The notes: generated from the letters alone by a model not told the origin. Shown: positions 44,368-54,072, counted from the first letter of the stretch. The stretch is 64,000 nucleotides of DNA from an uncultured Prevotellaceae bacterium (GCA_900318645.1 ONLH01000010.1:1-64000), one strand, 5' to 3'. A program made the numbers and translations.

Positions 44368-44856
44368 ATGTCAACTCAACTGAATAAAACCGATAACGCT
44401 GGCGCGCTTCACACCCTACCCCATGTCGATGGACTTACCGTCGGCATCATCTGCGCCGAGTGGAATGACCAGATTACAGGCGCCCTCTTGCAGGGTGCAC
44501 TTGACCTGTTTGAGAAAGAGGGATACGAAGATATCACTGTGGCACGGGTGCCCGGCACCGTAGAATTGACCTACGGAGCGGCACAGATGGCGCGTACCGG
44601 CCGTTATGATGCCGTCATCATGATTGGTTGCGTCATCCGTGGCGGTACGCCGCACTTCGACTACGTGTGCGACAACGCCACACAGGGCTGCGCCTACCTC
44701 AACGCCACACAGGATGTGCCCATCATCTTCTGCGTCCTCACGACCGACGACCTCCAGCAGGCACTGGACCGCGCTGGCGGTGCCCTGTGCAACAAAGGCA
44801 CCGAAGCTGCCGAAGCCGCCATCAAGATGGCCCACTTCGCCCGCACCCTGCGCTAG
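44368..44856 (+). CDS. ribH: 6,7-dimethyl-8-ribityllumazine synthase
   Basis: A 162-residue lumazine synthase that condenses the ribitylamino-pyrimidine with dihydroxybutanone phosphate in riboflavin synthesis. Seen are the N-terminal GIICAEWND (about 27-35), VPGTVELTYGA (about 60-70), IGCVIRGGTPHFDYVCD (about 86-102; catalytic His in the HFDY stretch) and PIIFCVLTTDDLQQA (about 114-128). Length normal. A heptamer array forms its immediate leader. Confidence 0.95.
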   Translation: MSTQLNKTDNAGALHTLPHVDGLTVGIICAEWNDQITGALLQGALDLFEKEGYEDITVARVPGTVELTYGAAQMARTGRYDAVIMIGCVIRGGTPHFDYVCDNATQGCAYLNATQDVPIIFCVLTTDDLQQALDRAGGALCNKGTEAAEAAIKMAHFARTLR

Positions 44857-44943
44857 CCATCCCCAACAACACCAAATTCAGCTTTTTCAACAACTGAATA
44901 AGCTGAAAGATCTGAGGGCATACGCCACCATTAAATAACATAA

Positions 44944-44995
44944 ATGTCCACGAATGAGTCATAAATGATTTTATTTATGGCCTATTCGTGGACAT
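44944..44995. terminator. Interrupted hairpin between convergent ribH and agcS
   Basis: A 12-bp perfect outer stem ATGTCCACGAAT / ATTCGTGGACAT (44944-44955, 44984-44995) and a 7-bp inner stem CATAAAT / ATTTATG around GATTTT. Likely a bidirectional terminator. Confidence 0.65.
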
Positions 44996-45059
44996 TCGTG
45001 TGATTGGAAGGGAGCGAATGCCCTGCGTTCAATTCACAGTATTAGCCGACAGAAGAAGT

Positions 45060-46427
45060 TTATTTCTTATCGAAATAGGACTTCATCAGTTTCTTGACCC
45101 TGGGTGAGAGGGTGATGATAGTGAACATGGTGCAGCATGCCATCAGGGCGAAAGCGAGGTCCATAATGCTGACCATCAGCTTGAGAGGAATCATCGCAGC
45201 AACGACGATCATTGCCAGATAGTAATAGTTGTACCACTTGACGTTGTGGGCACCGAAGAGGTAGTTGGTACACTTCTGGCCATAGTAACTATAGGAGAAC
45301 ATCGTCGAGAAGGCGAAGAAGAAGACAATCACCATCAGCAGCAAGTGGCCGATACCGGGCAACAGCTGTCCCCAGGCACCCAAGGCGACGAAGAGGCCCT
45401 TGGGGTCATCCAGACCGACGTAGTTGCCGGCGATGATGATGGGGATGGAGGTCAAGGTGCACACCAGTCCCGAGTCGATGGCCGGACCGAGCATAGCGAT
45501 GAGGCCTTCACGGATGGGGTCGGTATTCTTGCTGGCGCCATGCATCATCGAGGCGGTACCCACACCAGCCTCGTTAACAAAGGCAGCACGCCGCGCTCCC
45601 GTCAAGGCGACAAAAGCAAAGGCACCAAAGCCCGCCCTCATGTCAAATGCCCCTTCAAAAATCTGGCCGAACACACCGGGAATCTCCCTGAAGTGCAACG
45701 CCATGATAATAATCACCATAATCAGGTAGAGTATCACCATCACCGGCACGATACGCGAGGCGAACAGGGCAATGCGCTTGATACCGCCCAGAATGACAGC
45801 GCCAACAACGGCGACCATGACAAGCCCCATGATGAAACGCAGCGTCAAGGTGTTCTCAATGCCCATCGGCGTTGTGAATACAGTGGTTACCGACTCCACC
45901 AGCTGATTGGCCTGCATGAAGCACAGCGTGCCCACAAGGCCGAAGATAGAGAAGGCAACAGCCAGCGGTTTCCACTTCTCGCCCAAACCCTTGGTGATGA
46001 TATACATCGGGCCGCCCTGCACCTCACCAGCAGTGTCGCGTCCCTTGTACATAATGGAAAGTGAGCCTTCAAAGAACTTGGTACTCATGCCCACCAGGGC
46101 ACTCACCCACATCCAGAAGACCACACCGGGACCGCCAATCGTCAACGCGATGGCGACACCCGCGATATTACCCATGCCCACCGTGGCGGCGATGGCACTC
46201 AACAGCGCCTGCACCGAACTGATTTGTCCCGACTGCTTGCCCTGGTCACTCGCCTGCTTGTCGCGCAACACACGCATCGCACGCGGCAACCGCCTGATGG
46301 ACACAGCCCCCGAATACAGGAACAAAAACAAACCTCCACCTATCAGGAGGAAGAAATAAGGATAGCCGCAGATGGCGTCGCTGACAGCGACAATCCAGTC
46401 ACTCAGAGCATTGAGTATGTTTTCCAT
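45060..46427 (-). CDS. Sodium:alanine/glycine symporter (AGCS family)
   Basis: A 455-residue transporter of the AGCS (AlsT/DagA) family with about ten to eleven membrane segments, importing alanine or glycine with sodium. Family blocks include GNIAGVAIALTIGGPGVVFW (about 86-105), MGMSTKFFEGSL-like VGMSTKFFEGSLSIMYKGRD (about 112-131), GGPMYII (about 138-144), and the region EAGVGTASMMHGAS (about 285-298). It has its own promoter, divergent from glgB. Confidence 0.92.
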   Translation of the reverse strand: MENILNALSDWIVAVSDAICGYPYFFLLIGGGLFLFLYSGAVSIRRLPRAMRVLRDKQASDQGKQSGQISSVQALLSAIAATVGMGNIAGVAIALTIGGPGVVFWMWVSALVGMSTKFFEGSLSIMYKGRDTAGEVQGGPMYIITKGLGEKWKPLAVAFSIFGLVGTLCFMQANQLVESVTTVFTTPMGIENTLTLRFIMGLVMVAVVGAVILGGIKRIALFASRIVPVMVILYLIMVIIIMALHFREIPGVFGQIFEGAFDMRAGFGAFAFVALTGARRAAFVNEAGVGTASMMHGASKNTDPIREGLIAMLGPAIDSGLVCTLTSIPIIIAGNYVGLDDPKGLFVALGAWGQLLPGIGHLLLMVIVFFFAFSTMFSYSYYGQKCTNYLFGAHNVKWYNYYYLAMIVVAAMIPLKLMVSIMDLAFALMACCTMFTIITLSPRVKKLMKSYFDKK

Positions 46428-46450
46428 ATCTACAAATTGATTAGTTGGGG

Positions 46451-46458
46451 CAAAGATA
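46451..46458 (-). promoter_or_regulatory. -7 box of the AGCS symporter gene
   Basis: TATCTTTG on the minus strand, 23 bases before the start codon. Confidence 0.6.
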
Positions 46459-46565
46459 GTGCTTTTCTGGGATTATTCGGTCTCTCCATAGTCAATTTGC
46501 AATCGTTTTCAAGGGGAAAAGGAAAAAACTGAGGCAAAGTGCAAGATTAATTGGCGGTAAAATTG

Positions 46566-46573
46566 TAATTTTG
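46566..46573 (+). promoter_or_regulatory. -7 box of glgB
   Basis: TAATTTTG, 30 bases before the ATG at 46604. Confidence 0.55.
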
Positions 46574-46603
46574 TCATCATTACCAACCCGATAGTGCACG
46601 ATT

Positions 46604-48670
46604 ATGAGAAAGAAAAAGAATCTTGCGATCATCAATGATGACCCCTGGCTGGAGCCCTACAGCGATGCTATCAACGGACGCCACCAGGACGCTGTGAACA
46701 AGATAGCCGAGCTCACCGGCGGCACGGGAAACCTCGTGGAGTTTGCCAACGCCTATAACTACTATGGGCTGCATCACACCGCCGACGGCGGTTGGGTGTT
46801 CCGTGAATGGGCGCCTAACGCTACCGAGATTTACCTCGTCGGCCAGTTCAATGATTGGCGCGAATGCGCCCCCTACAAGCTCAAGAAGCTGGAGGGCGGC
46901 AACTGGGAAATCAAACTGCCCAAACGCGCCATGCACCATGGTGACCTGTACAAATTGCGCATCCACTGGAACGGTGGTGAGGGCGAACGCATTCCCGCAT
47001 ACGCCACCCGCGTCGTGCAGGACGAAAAGACCTATATCTTCTCGGCCCAAGTGTGGGATCCCGAGGAGACTTATCAGTTCCAGGTCAACAATTTCAAACC
47101 CAATACTAAGCCCCTGCTCATCTATGAGTGCCACATCGGCATGGCCCAGAACCGCGAGGGCGTAGGCACCTACGAGGAATTCCGCGTGAACGTGCTGCCG
47201 CGCATCGTCGCCGACGGCTACAACGCCATTCAGATCATGGCCATCCAGGAGCACCCCTACTATGGCTCCTTCGGCTACCATGTGTCGAGCTTCTATGCCG
47301 CCTCGTCGCGCTTCGGCACCCCCGAGGAATTGAAGCACCTCATTGACGACGCCCATGCCGCCGGCGTGGCCGTCATCATGGACATCGTCCACAGCCATGC
47401 TGTGAAGAACGAAGTCGAGGGCTTGGGCTGCTTTGACGGCACGGGCGACCTCTACTTCTACGGTGACGACAAGCGTGAGCATCCCGCATGGGACTCGCTG
47501 TGCTTTGACTACGGCAAGAACGCCGTGCTCAATTTCCTGCTGTCCAACTGCAAGTTTTGGCTCGAGGAATACAAGTTCGACGGTTTCCGCTTCGATGGTG
47601 TGACCTCGATGCTGTACTACAGCCATGGCTTGGGACAGGCCTTCGGCAGCTATGACGACTACTACAACGGCAGCCAGGACACCAATGCCATCACCTACCT
47701 GACCCTGGCCAACATCCTCATCCACGATGTCAATCCCAACGCCATCACCATTGCCGAGGAGATGAGCGGCATGCCTGGCCTAGCCCGCACATTCAAGGAT
47801 GGCGGCATCGGCTTTGACTACCGCATGGCGATGGGTATCCCTGACTACTGGATCAAGACCATCAAGGAGCGCAAGGACGAGGACTGGAAACCAACGTCCA
47901 TCTTCTGGGAACTGACCAACCGCCGTGCCGACGAGAAAACAGTCTCCTATGCCGAGAGCCACGACCAGGCACTCGTGGGCGACAAGACCATCATCTTCCG
48001 CCTCATCGACAAGGAGATGTACTGGCACATGATGACCGGTGACCATGACGGAACCGTGGACCGCGGCATGGCACTGCACAAGATGATACGCCTCGTGACC
48101 CTGTCGCTCATCAACGGCGCCTACCTCAACTTCATGGGCAACGAGTGGGGACATCCCGAGTGGATTGACTTCCCCCGCGAGGGTAACGGGTGGAGTTACA
48201 AGTATGCCCGCCGCCAGTGGGACCTCGTGGACCGCGAGGACCTCAAGTACCAGTTCCTCAACAACTGGGACAACGACATGATTCACCTGATTGGCGGCGT
48301 GAAGAACTTCCAAAAACTGCCCATACGCAAGCTGTGGGACAAGGACGATGACCAGGTGCTGGCCTACATGCGCGGCGACCTCGTGTTCGTCTTCAACTTC
48401 AGCCCCACCCAGTCCCATGTAGATTATCCCATGTTGGCGCCCGAGGGAGAATATGACGGCGTGTTTGACAGCGACGATGCCCGTTATGGCGGCTATGGCA
48501 ACATCGACAGCAGCGTGAGCCACCTCACCGAGCACGACGGCCTCTATGCCGATGCCCACCTGGGCTGGCTCAAACTCTACCTGCCCGCCCGCAGCGCCCA
48601 AGTGCTGCGACTCAAGGCCCCCAAAGTCCGCAAACCCGTCGCTAAGAAACCCGTCGCCAAGAAGAAATAA
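46604..48670 (+). CDS. glgB: 1,4-alpha-glucan branching enzyme (GH13)
   Basis: A 688-residue branching enzyme closer to the eukaryote-like GH13_8 subgroup, introducing alpha-1,6 branches into glycogen. An N-terminal CBM48 domain (FREWAPNATEIYLVGQFNDW, about 66-85), catalytic regions VVIMDIVHSH-like (VIMDIVHSHAVKN, about 258-270), nucleophile in DGFRFDGVTSMLY (about 326-338), acid/base in ITIAEEMSGMPG (about 384-395) and YAESHDQALVG (about 450-460), then a C-terminal beta domain. The last 18 residues are a Lys/Pro-rich tail (KVRKPVAKKPVAKKK). Followed by a 14-bp terminator. Confidence 0.93.
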   Translation: MRKKKNLAIINDDPWLEPYSDAINGRHQDAVNKIAELTGGTGNLVEFANAYNYYGLHHTADGGWVFREWAPNATEIYLVGQFNDWRECAPYKLKKLEGGNWEIKLPKRAMHHGDLYKLRIHWNGGEGERIPAYATRVVQDEKTYIFSAQVWDPEETYQFQVNNFKPNTKPLLIYECHIGMAQNREGVGTYEEFRVNVLPRIVADGYNAIQIMAIQEHPYYGSFGYHVSSFYAASSRFGTPEELKHLIDDAHAAGVAVIMDIVHSHAVKNEVEGLGCFDGTGDLYFYGDDKREHPAWDSLCFDYGKNAVLNFLLSNCKFWLEEYKFDGFRFDGVTSMLYYSHGLGQAFGSYDDYYNGSQDTNAITYLTLANILIHDVNPNAITIAEEMSGMPGLARTFKDGGIGFDYRMAMGIPDYWIKTIKERKDEDWKPTSIFWELTNRRADEKTVSYAESHDQALVGDKTIIFRLIDKEMYWHMMTGDHDGTVDRGMALHKMIRLVTLSLINGAYLNFMGNEWGHPEWIDFPREGNGWSYKYARRQWDLVDREDLKYQFLNNWDNDMIHLIGGVKNFQKLPIRKLWDKDDDQVLAYMRGDLVFVFNFSPTQSHVDYPMLAPEGEYDGVFDSDDARYGGYGNIDSSVSHLTEHDGLYADAHLGWLKLYLPARSAQVLRLKAPKVRKPVAKKPVAKKK

Positions 48671-48695
48671 TCCTTCTCATCGGCTTTAAATCAAA

Positions 48696-48734
48696 AAAAG
48701 AGGATGTGCTAATAATACCGGCACATCCTCTTTT
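48696..48734. terminator. Terminator between convergent glgB and creD
   Basis: A 14-bp perfect stem AAAAGAGGATGTGC / GCACATCCTCTTTT with an 11-base loop; symmetric A and T runs suit both directions. Confidence 0.88.
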
Positions 48735-48755
48735 CGTTATTAATGTCTAGCCTGT

Positions 48756-50216
48756 TTATTGCAGGTCCTCGGTACGGATCTTCAATGAGTAGTACATGAT
48801 AACAGCCAGGATGATAAACAAACCTATACTTCCAGCCAAGAGAGCATAACTCTCAAGGTTGAGCAGAACGAATACGTACGCATACATGAATAGCAGCATC
48901 GCTCCGATTATCAGCGCTTGTTTCTTCACCTTGAGCACTCCAAATAGATATACGGTCACCATGCCAACGGTCATCAACGTGGCAATCAGATAGGCCAAGG
49001 CAAACGCCATGTGCTCACTCATTGACAATAGCAGAGAGTAGAACAATACCAACGCCAAACCAATAAGCAGATACTGGAACACGTTGATGTTACGACGCAA
49101 ACGGAACTCCGAGAACAACGCAGCAATGAACGTGAGGACAATCACCAGCAAGGCATATTTGATAGCGCGCTCGGTTTTCTGGAAACGGTCAACAGGAATC
49201 CTCAAGCCCACCTGTACCTGAGACGCAGCAATCTCATTAGCACGATTACCCATGAATGACTGCGGATAAGGGCGGTTGATGCTGATGACCTCCCAAGTGG
49301 CGTCAAAGCCATCGGGCGTCACATTGCGGTCGGCAGGCAGGAAATTGCCGTTGAAACTTGGCGTAGCGCAATCTCCCTTGACTTTAATCTTGGTTACCTC
49401 GCCAACAGGAGCGAAATTCAACGTCTCGGAACCCTTCAAGTCCAGATGCAGTTTGAAGGGGACACTATCATGTTGAGCCAGCTCAGTCAAGTCCATCCTT
49501 GCCATTGCGACACACGATCCTGCTTCCTTGGCAACATCCTTGGCACCAACAGACTCGACTACAACATTATAATCATATTCTGACTCATCCTCAGGAGAAA
49601 TATCATACTGGATATTGCCGTCGGTGCCGCCGTCATTGACATCGGTAATCTTACCGCCCAGATTGAGCTGTACCTTCTTGCTGATGCCGCGCAGGTCAGT
49701 AATGCCCATCTCAATATAAGCCTCGTTAAGGAGAACTTTTACACTGTCATTCTTTATCGGCAGGAGACTGTTGATATTGAATGTTCCGTCAATGTCGATG
49801 CTTGAATTATAGACAACCGCCTCATAGATGTTGCGGTAAAGCGTCTGGCTCTTGACATCAGCATTGACATTTAACGTCTTGGGCAGGATATAATACATAT
49901 CCTTCTGATTACCCTCGACACAGGGGATGGCAATTACCGGTCCAGTGATATGCTGAGGCATGCCCCACTTGGAAGCAATCTCATTCTCGGCATTGGTAGC
50001 AGTCTTCTTGCGCTCCTCGCCCAGCGATGAAATCATCAAGCTGGGTATCAGCAACAATAGCGATAGTAGCGCAATGAACAGTACCTTGAACGTGAAGGAC
50101 TGGGTAAATTTCTTATTGGGCCCATATGCAATCTCCGGCTGTGAGTAAATCGCTTCGCCCACAACAACATCCTGCTCCAGAGGTGGAGGGGTTGAACCAT
50201 TCATGTTTTCTTCCAT
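48756..50216 (-). CDS. creD: CreD family inner-membrane protein
   Basis: A 486-residue protein of the CreD (cell envelope integrity, Cre regulon) family. One membrane helix near residues 46-68 (VLFIALLSLLLLIPSLMISSL), a large periplasmic domain (GMPQHITGPVIAIPC, about 84-98, is a family hallmark), then about six C-terminal helices (about 340-480). The function is unclear; in E. coli it is under CreBC control, but no two-component genes are visible here. Met5 is an alternative start. Confidence 0.88.
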   Translation of the reverse strand: MEENMNGSTPPPLEQDVVVGEAIYSQPEIAYGPNKKFTQSFTFKVLFIALLSLLLLIPSLMISSLGEERKKTATNAENEIASKWGMPQHITGPVIAIPCVEGNQKDMYYILPKTLNVNADVKSQTLYRNIYEAVVYNSSIDIDGTFNINSLLPIKNDSVKVLLNEAYIEMGITDLRGISKKVQLNLGGKITDVNDGGTDGNIQYDISPEDESEYDYNVVVESVGAKDVAKEAGSCVAMARMDLTELAQHDSVPFKLHLDLKGSETLNFAPVGEVTKIKVKGDCATPSFNGNFLPADRNVTPDGFDATWEVISINRPYPQSFMGNRANEIAASQVQVGLRIPVDRFQKTERAIKYALLVIVLTFIAALFSEFRLRRNINVFQYLLIGLALVLFYSLLLSMSEHMAFALAYLIATLMTVGMVTVYLFGVLKVKKQALIIGAMLLFMYAYVFVLLNLESYALLAGSIGLFIILAVIMYYSLKIRTEDLQ

Positions 50217-50336
50217 AATCTTCCAGGTATTAAAAATGAAATAAACTACCCAAAAAACGAAATAGCCCCCTAATTATTATTTTATTATTAGTTAATTGTT
50301 ATTAATCTCGGCAACATTAATTAATAAAATTAAAAC

Positions 50337-50713
50337 CATTGGTGTCCGGGGAAACATTGAAGATGTTAGCGGTTCGAAGAACCGATTTCAATGAGAAAGA
50401 CCATGCAAGAACCTCGGAGAGGTTCGCAGCTTGGTCCTTGAGCTGAACATAGCAAGTGCCTCGAAGAGGAACTTTGTGATTGACAGGCTTTTGACGGATG
50501 TAGAAGTTCGTCTACGACGCACTTTCCACTTGATATGCCTTCCACCAAGCTGCGCCCATCTTCGATGAGCTTGCATGGTGTTTTCCATAAAAGTCGAGTC
50601 TTCAACCCGACCTGCCTCTACGAGGCAAAAGTCAAGCCTATGATACAGCAGAGATGCTTATTCAACTCATATATAGTGAATTATGCCGATATTGAATATC
50701 TTTATCGGACACC
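50337..50713. mobile_element. Fold-back MITE-like insertion (IS4-type ends)
   Basis: The ends are GGTGTCCG (50341-50348) and CGGACACC (50706-50713), within TTGGTGTCCG/CGGACACCAA. Flanks carry a direct repeat AATAAAATTAAAAC at 50323-50336 and 50714-50727, a 12-14 bp target duplication as made by IS4/IS231-type elements. The interior is a diverged inverted repeat: CCATGCAAG (50401-50409) pairs with CTTGCATGG (50570-50578), and GCAGCTTGGT (50427-50436) with ACCAAGCTGC, both pairs being 16 bases apart within each arm. No transposase is encoded. Confidence 0.8.
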
Positions 50714-50819
50714 AATAAAATTAAAACACAAATGTAATTAGTTAATTTTTATACAAAATTATCGGCTTGAATGATGACACACCTCCACTTTGGAGACGGT
50801 TCCTGAGTCCAAAATGCAA

Positions 50820-50847
50820 GTAGAGACGCAAAATTTTGCGTCTCTAC
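50820..50847. terminator. Perfect 28-bp GAGACGC palindrome
   Basis: GTAGAGACGCAAAA and TTTTGCGTCTCTAC abut without a loop. The flanking TTAGCGAAnAAATT resembles the sequence right of the 13792 copy. It could end the PKD gene or be a dispersed palindromic element. Confidence 0.65.
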
Positions 50848-50917
50848 TTAGCGAATAAATTGATTGTCAACGATTTATTCTCTTCAAACTTACGGTAATA
50901 ATCGCAGTTGATTGCCG

Positions 50918-52753
50918 TTACTTCATCACCTTGGTGGCGCTGCTAGTGCCGTCACTATAGCGAGTGACGACGATGTTCACGCCATCGAAGGGCGTAGCGC
51001 TTGACATACCGGCAAGGTTATAGTAGGTGTGACCGAGCACTTGCTTGTCAACCACAGGCTGATCGATACAGGTGGGAGGTGTGAATGTGATGAAACTGAG
51101 CACGGGTGCAACGGCGAGTGACAAGGGATCGTCTTCGTTCTTGTACCAAGTACCAGTCTCAAGGTATTCATAGCCTTCCTCATCATAGACGAAGTGATAG
51201 CCGGTGCATTTCTCGCCCAGGTCACGGTGGCACAGCAGGATGGCGATGTCATCACCGTATTCGTTGGGGAAGGGACCCACAACGGCAAAGAATTCGGTAC
51301 CGGCAGGAATGTCCACGGGTTCGTCAAAGACAAACTCGGTGGCATTGACCGTGGTCGGGTCAAAGGCCAGATTGCCAGCCTTAACGCTGGTAGAACCCAG
51401 CACTTCACCGGGCATGCCATCGGCATCGGCTGCCATAATCTTCATCTCGATATCGGCATCGGTTGAGACGGCGGTGGTCTTGCCGAAATAGACGTTCACT
51501 TGCGAGATTTGAGCATCGGTGACGGGGGCGTCAAAGTGTTCGGCAAATTCACCGATTCCTAGCCAATTGGTGCCGGCATAATTGCCATACCAACCCATCT
51601 CCATCATTGCCAACTCGCTATTCTCCTCGGGTGCGATGTTCCAGATTTCCTGTTCGCCGCCAGCTTGGATTGCAGTATTCACATATTCGTCAACACTTGA
51701 GCCCACATCGTTAGACACTTCAAGTTTTAATCCATAGGTGCCCTCTTGGAGATAGGTCACCGTGGGATTCTGAAGGTCGCTGGTGGCGATGTCGGTGCCA
51801 TCAAAGGTCCACAACCACGAGGTGGGGTTACCGGTAGAGGCGTCCTTGAAGGTCAAGGGCACATCGACAGGAACAAACATCATCACCCACGGCGAGAGAT
51901 AAGCGCCATCGGGCAGGCCGACATGTGCAACAGGTGCCTCGGCGTGAACGTTGACATAGGCGACGCGAGACTTGGTGTCGGTCGTTGTGCCATCGCCAAC
52001 GGTGAGCGTCACGGCATAGGAACCGGCATGGTTATAGGTCACCACGGGATTTTGCTCGGTGCTGGTAGCAGGTTCGCCACCCTCAAAGGTCCAATTCCAT
52101 GTGGTGACATTGCCAATGGACATGTCCTTGAAGTGCACGCTCTCGCCCTCGTTGATGTTGATGACAGCATCATTACCATCGTTGGCTTGCAGAATCCTGA
52201 AGCCGTCGATGGCCTCATCCTCGCCATAGTCACCTTGATAGACAAACGAGAACAGCACCTGCTTGCCGGCATATTCCGCAAGGTCAACGGTAAACCGCTC
52301 CCAGCTGGGACCGTCATAGCCTACAGTCTGCGCCCACTGGAACTGGTCGATGAGCAGTGTAGGCGTGCCATCAACGATGGCATACAGTTTCCATGCGCCA
52401 TAAACCAGATAAATGCCACTGGCATAGCAGTAGAACTCAAGCGTGCTGTTGGGCCTGATTTCGATGGCTGGAGAGGTGGCAGTCTCGTTCTGGCCACCAG
52501 CATAATTAAGGATCATCGAAGCGACATTCGTCAGGTCGATGATTCCGAACGACTGCGATGGGTTTCCCTGTTTCCAGGTACTGCTGCTCGTAGCCTCATA
52601 GGTCCAGGTATCAAACTCGCTGGGAGTGTCCCAGCCCATCAGATAATAGGGCACAGAAGCCTCATCGGCAGCAAAAGATGCCGTCAGCCCTTGTCCCCAC
52701 GCACTCATTACCGCCATAGCAGCAAAGAGCATAACAAAAGTAATCTTTTTCAT
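50918..52753 (-). CDS. Secreted PKD-domain protein
   Basis: A 611-residue exported protein. Signal peptide MKKITFVMLFAAMAVMSAWG (start 52753, earlier frame rejected for lack of a signal). Residues about 30-195 form a jelly-roll-like region (choice-of-anchor type), followed by two PKD domains (IGNVTTWNWTFEGGEPATST and TGNPTSWLWTFDGTDIATS as hallmarks). A further beta domain follows, and a C-terminal segment YYNLAGMSSATPFDGVNIVV ending TKVMK resembles a type IX sorting or anchoring tail. Ligand unknown. It follows the U32 gene on the same strand. Confidence 0.78.
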   Translation of the reverse strand: MKKITFVMLFAAMAVMSAWGQGLTASFAADEASVPYYLMGWDTPSEFDTWTYEATSSSTWKQGNPSQSFGIIDLTNVASMILNYAGGQNETATSPAIEIRPNSTLEFYCYASGIYLVYGAWKLYAIVDGTPTLLIDQFQWAQTVGYDGPSWERFTVDLAEYAGKQVLFSFVYQGDYGEDEAIDGFRILQANDGNDAVININEGESVHFKDMSIGNVTTWNWTFEGGEPATSTEQNPVVTYNHAGSYAVTLTVGDGTTTDTKSRVAYVNVHAEAPVAHVGLPDGAYLSPWVMMFVPVDVPLTFKDASTGNPTSWLWTFDGTDIATSDLQNPTVTYLQEGTYGLKLEVSNDVGSSVDEYVNTAIQAGGEQEIWNIAPEENSELAMMEMGWYGNYAGTNWLGIGEFAEHFDAPVTDAQISQVNVYFGKTTAVSTDADIEMKIMAADADGMPGEVLGSTSVKAGNLAFDPTTVNATEFVFDEPVDIPAGTEFFAVVGPFPNEYGDDIAILLCHRDLGEKCTGYHFVYDEEGYEYLETGTWYKNEDDPLSLAVAPVLSFITFTPPTCIDQPVVDKQVLGHTYYNLAGMSSATPFDGVNIVVTRYSDGTSSATKVMK

Positions 52754-52820
52754 AAGCAATGAATTATAATTATGGTAAAAACTATATTCCGTAAAGATTG
52801 CAGCTAAAACTGTATAGTCT

Positions 52821-54071
52821 TCACTGCTTGGGGGTGACGGGCATCCACAGGTAGAGTTTGTCACTGGGACGGATTTTCTCGGGCACTGCTATAGAGAAAT
52901 GTTCGCCCTTGACGGTTTTTTCTACGGGCTTGAGGTCCACGCGGATTTCCTCGATGGTCAACGGGATGGCTCCCGTGGTGGGGCCTATGATCCATGCCTC
53001 ATCGCCCACGTGCAACTCGCCAGCCTCCATCAAGAACTCGGCGACACCCAACTTGCTGTAATAACGGATGCCCTTGGCAACATAGTGCTTGACACGGGTG
53101 GCACTGGAGCCGTACTTGGCCGACCACTCACCCAGACGCTGGCCCATATAGTAACCGTCCCAGAAGCCGCGGTTGAAGACCTTGGCGAGTCGTCCGTTCC
53201 ATTCGTCAATGCGTTCCTCGTTATAGGTGCCGTCGCAAATGGCACGCAAGGCCTCGTCATAGCAACCGACAACAGTGCGGACATATTCGGCACCGCGCGC
53301 CCTGCCCTCAATCTTGAATACCGTCACACCGGCATCCACCATCTTGTTGAGGAAATGGATCGTCTTGAGGTCCTTGGGCGACATGATGTATTTGTTCTCA
53401 ATAGCCAATTCATCGCCATTCTCACGGTCAGTAACGATATAGCCGCGGCGGCAGATTTGACGGCAGGCGCCGCGGTTGGCACTGGTGTTCTCTTGATGCA
53501 GGCTCATGTAGCACTTGCCGCTCACGGCCATGCACAGTGCTCCGTGGCAGAACATCTCCAACCTGATACGTTCGCCATGAGGGCCACGAAGGTCATTTTC
53601 TTCGATGAAATGGGAGATTTTGGTCACCTGCTCCAGGTTCAACTCGCGGGCGAGGACCATGATATCAGCCCATTGGCTGTAGTAGCGCACCGCCTCGCTG
53701 TTGCTCACGTTGACCTGGGTAGAAATATGCACCTCCACGCCGATGCTGCGGGCAAACAAGATGGTCGCCATGTCGCTGGCGATAATGGCACTCACCTGGG
53801 CATCACGAGCAGCGGTGACAATCTGCCGCATATAGTCCATGTCCTCGTCATAGATAATAGTGTTGACCGTGAGGTAACTCTTCATGCCATGCTCGCTGCA
53901 CCATGCGGCGATGGTACGCAGGTCCTCAAGCGTGAAATTGACGCTGGAACGTGAACGCATGTTCAACCCCTCGATGCCAAAGTAGATGGCATCGGCACCG
54001 CCTTGATGGGCGGCATATAGTGATTCCCAAGAGCCCACAGGGGCCATAATTTCAAAATCGGAGCGGTTCAT
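52821..54071 (-). CDS. Peptidase U32 family protein
   Basis: A 416-residue protein of the U32 (YegQ/RlhA/TrhP-like) family; several members are not proteases but act in hydroxylation of RNA bases. The core reads EIMAPVGSWESLYAAHQGGADAIYFG (N-terminus), VHISTQVNVSN (about 113-123) and the Cys-rich signature EMFCHGALCMAVSGKCYMS followed by NRGACRQICRR (about 171-209), suiting an iron-sulfur site. The C-terminal part is a beta-barrel extension. Encoded just after mutS, with a nonamer array between. Confidence 0.88.
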   Translation of the reverse strand: MNRSDFEIMAPVGSWESLYAAHQGGADAIYFGIEGLNMRSRSSVNFTLEDLRTIAAWCSEHGMKSYLTVNTIIYDEDMDYMRQIVTAARDAQVSAIIASDMATILFARSIGVEVHISTQVNVSNSEAVRYYSQWADIMVLARELNLEQVTKISHFIEENDLRGPHGERIRLEMFCHGALCMAVSGKCYMSLHQENTSANRGACRQICRRGYIVTDRENGDELAIENKYIMSPKDLKTIHFLNKMVDAGVTVFKIEGRARGAEYVRTVVGCYDEALRAICDGTYNEERIDEWNGRLAKVFNRGFWDGYYMGQRLGEWSAKYGSSATRVKHYVAKGIRYYSKLGVAEFLMEAGELHVGDEAWIIGPTTGAIPLTIEEIRVDLKPVEKTVKGEHFSIAVPEKIRPSDKLYLWMPVTPKQ

Positions 54072-54072
54072 A

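Larger units (their letters stand above)
50217..50917. other. Long intergenic region without a gene
   Basis: About 700 bases between creD and the PKD protein gene. It holds an AT-rich stretch (50217-50322), a fold-back insertion with target duplication (50323-50727), and a perfect GAGACGC palindrome (50820-50847). Short open frames within it have no family resemblance. Confidence 0.7.

Noticed and set aside
46580..47725. 381-codon minus-strand frame over glgB
   Set aside because: Antisense to the glgB catalytic region; low-complexity Val/Gly-rich translation without family resemblance.
50366..50605. 79-codon minus-strand frame in the fold-back element
   Set aside because: Lies across the inverted-repeat arm and centre, has no recognisable domain and no initiation context.
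51746..52762. 338-codon plus-strand frame over the PKD protein gene
   Set aside because: Antisense to a signal-peptide-bearing protein with two PKD domains.
52899..53954. 351-codon plus-strand frame over the U32 gene
   Set aside because: Antisense shadow of a conserved enzyme.
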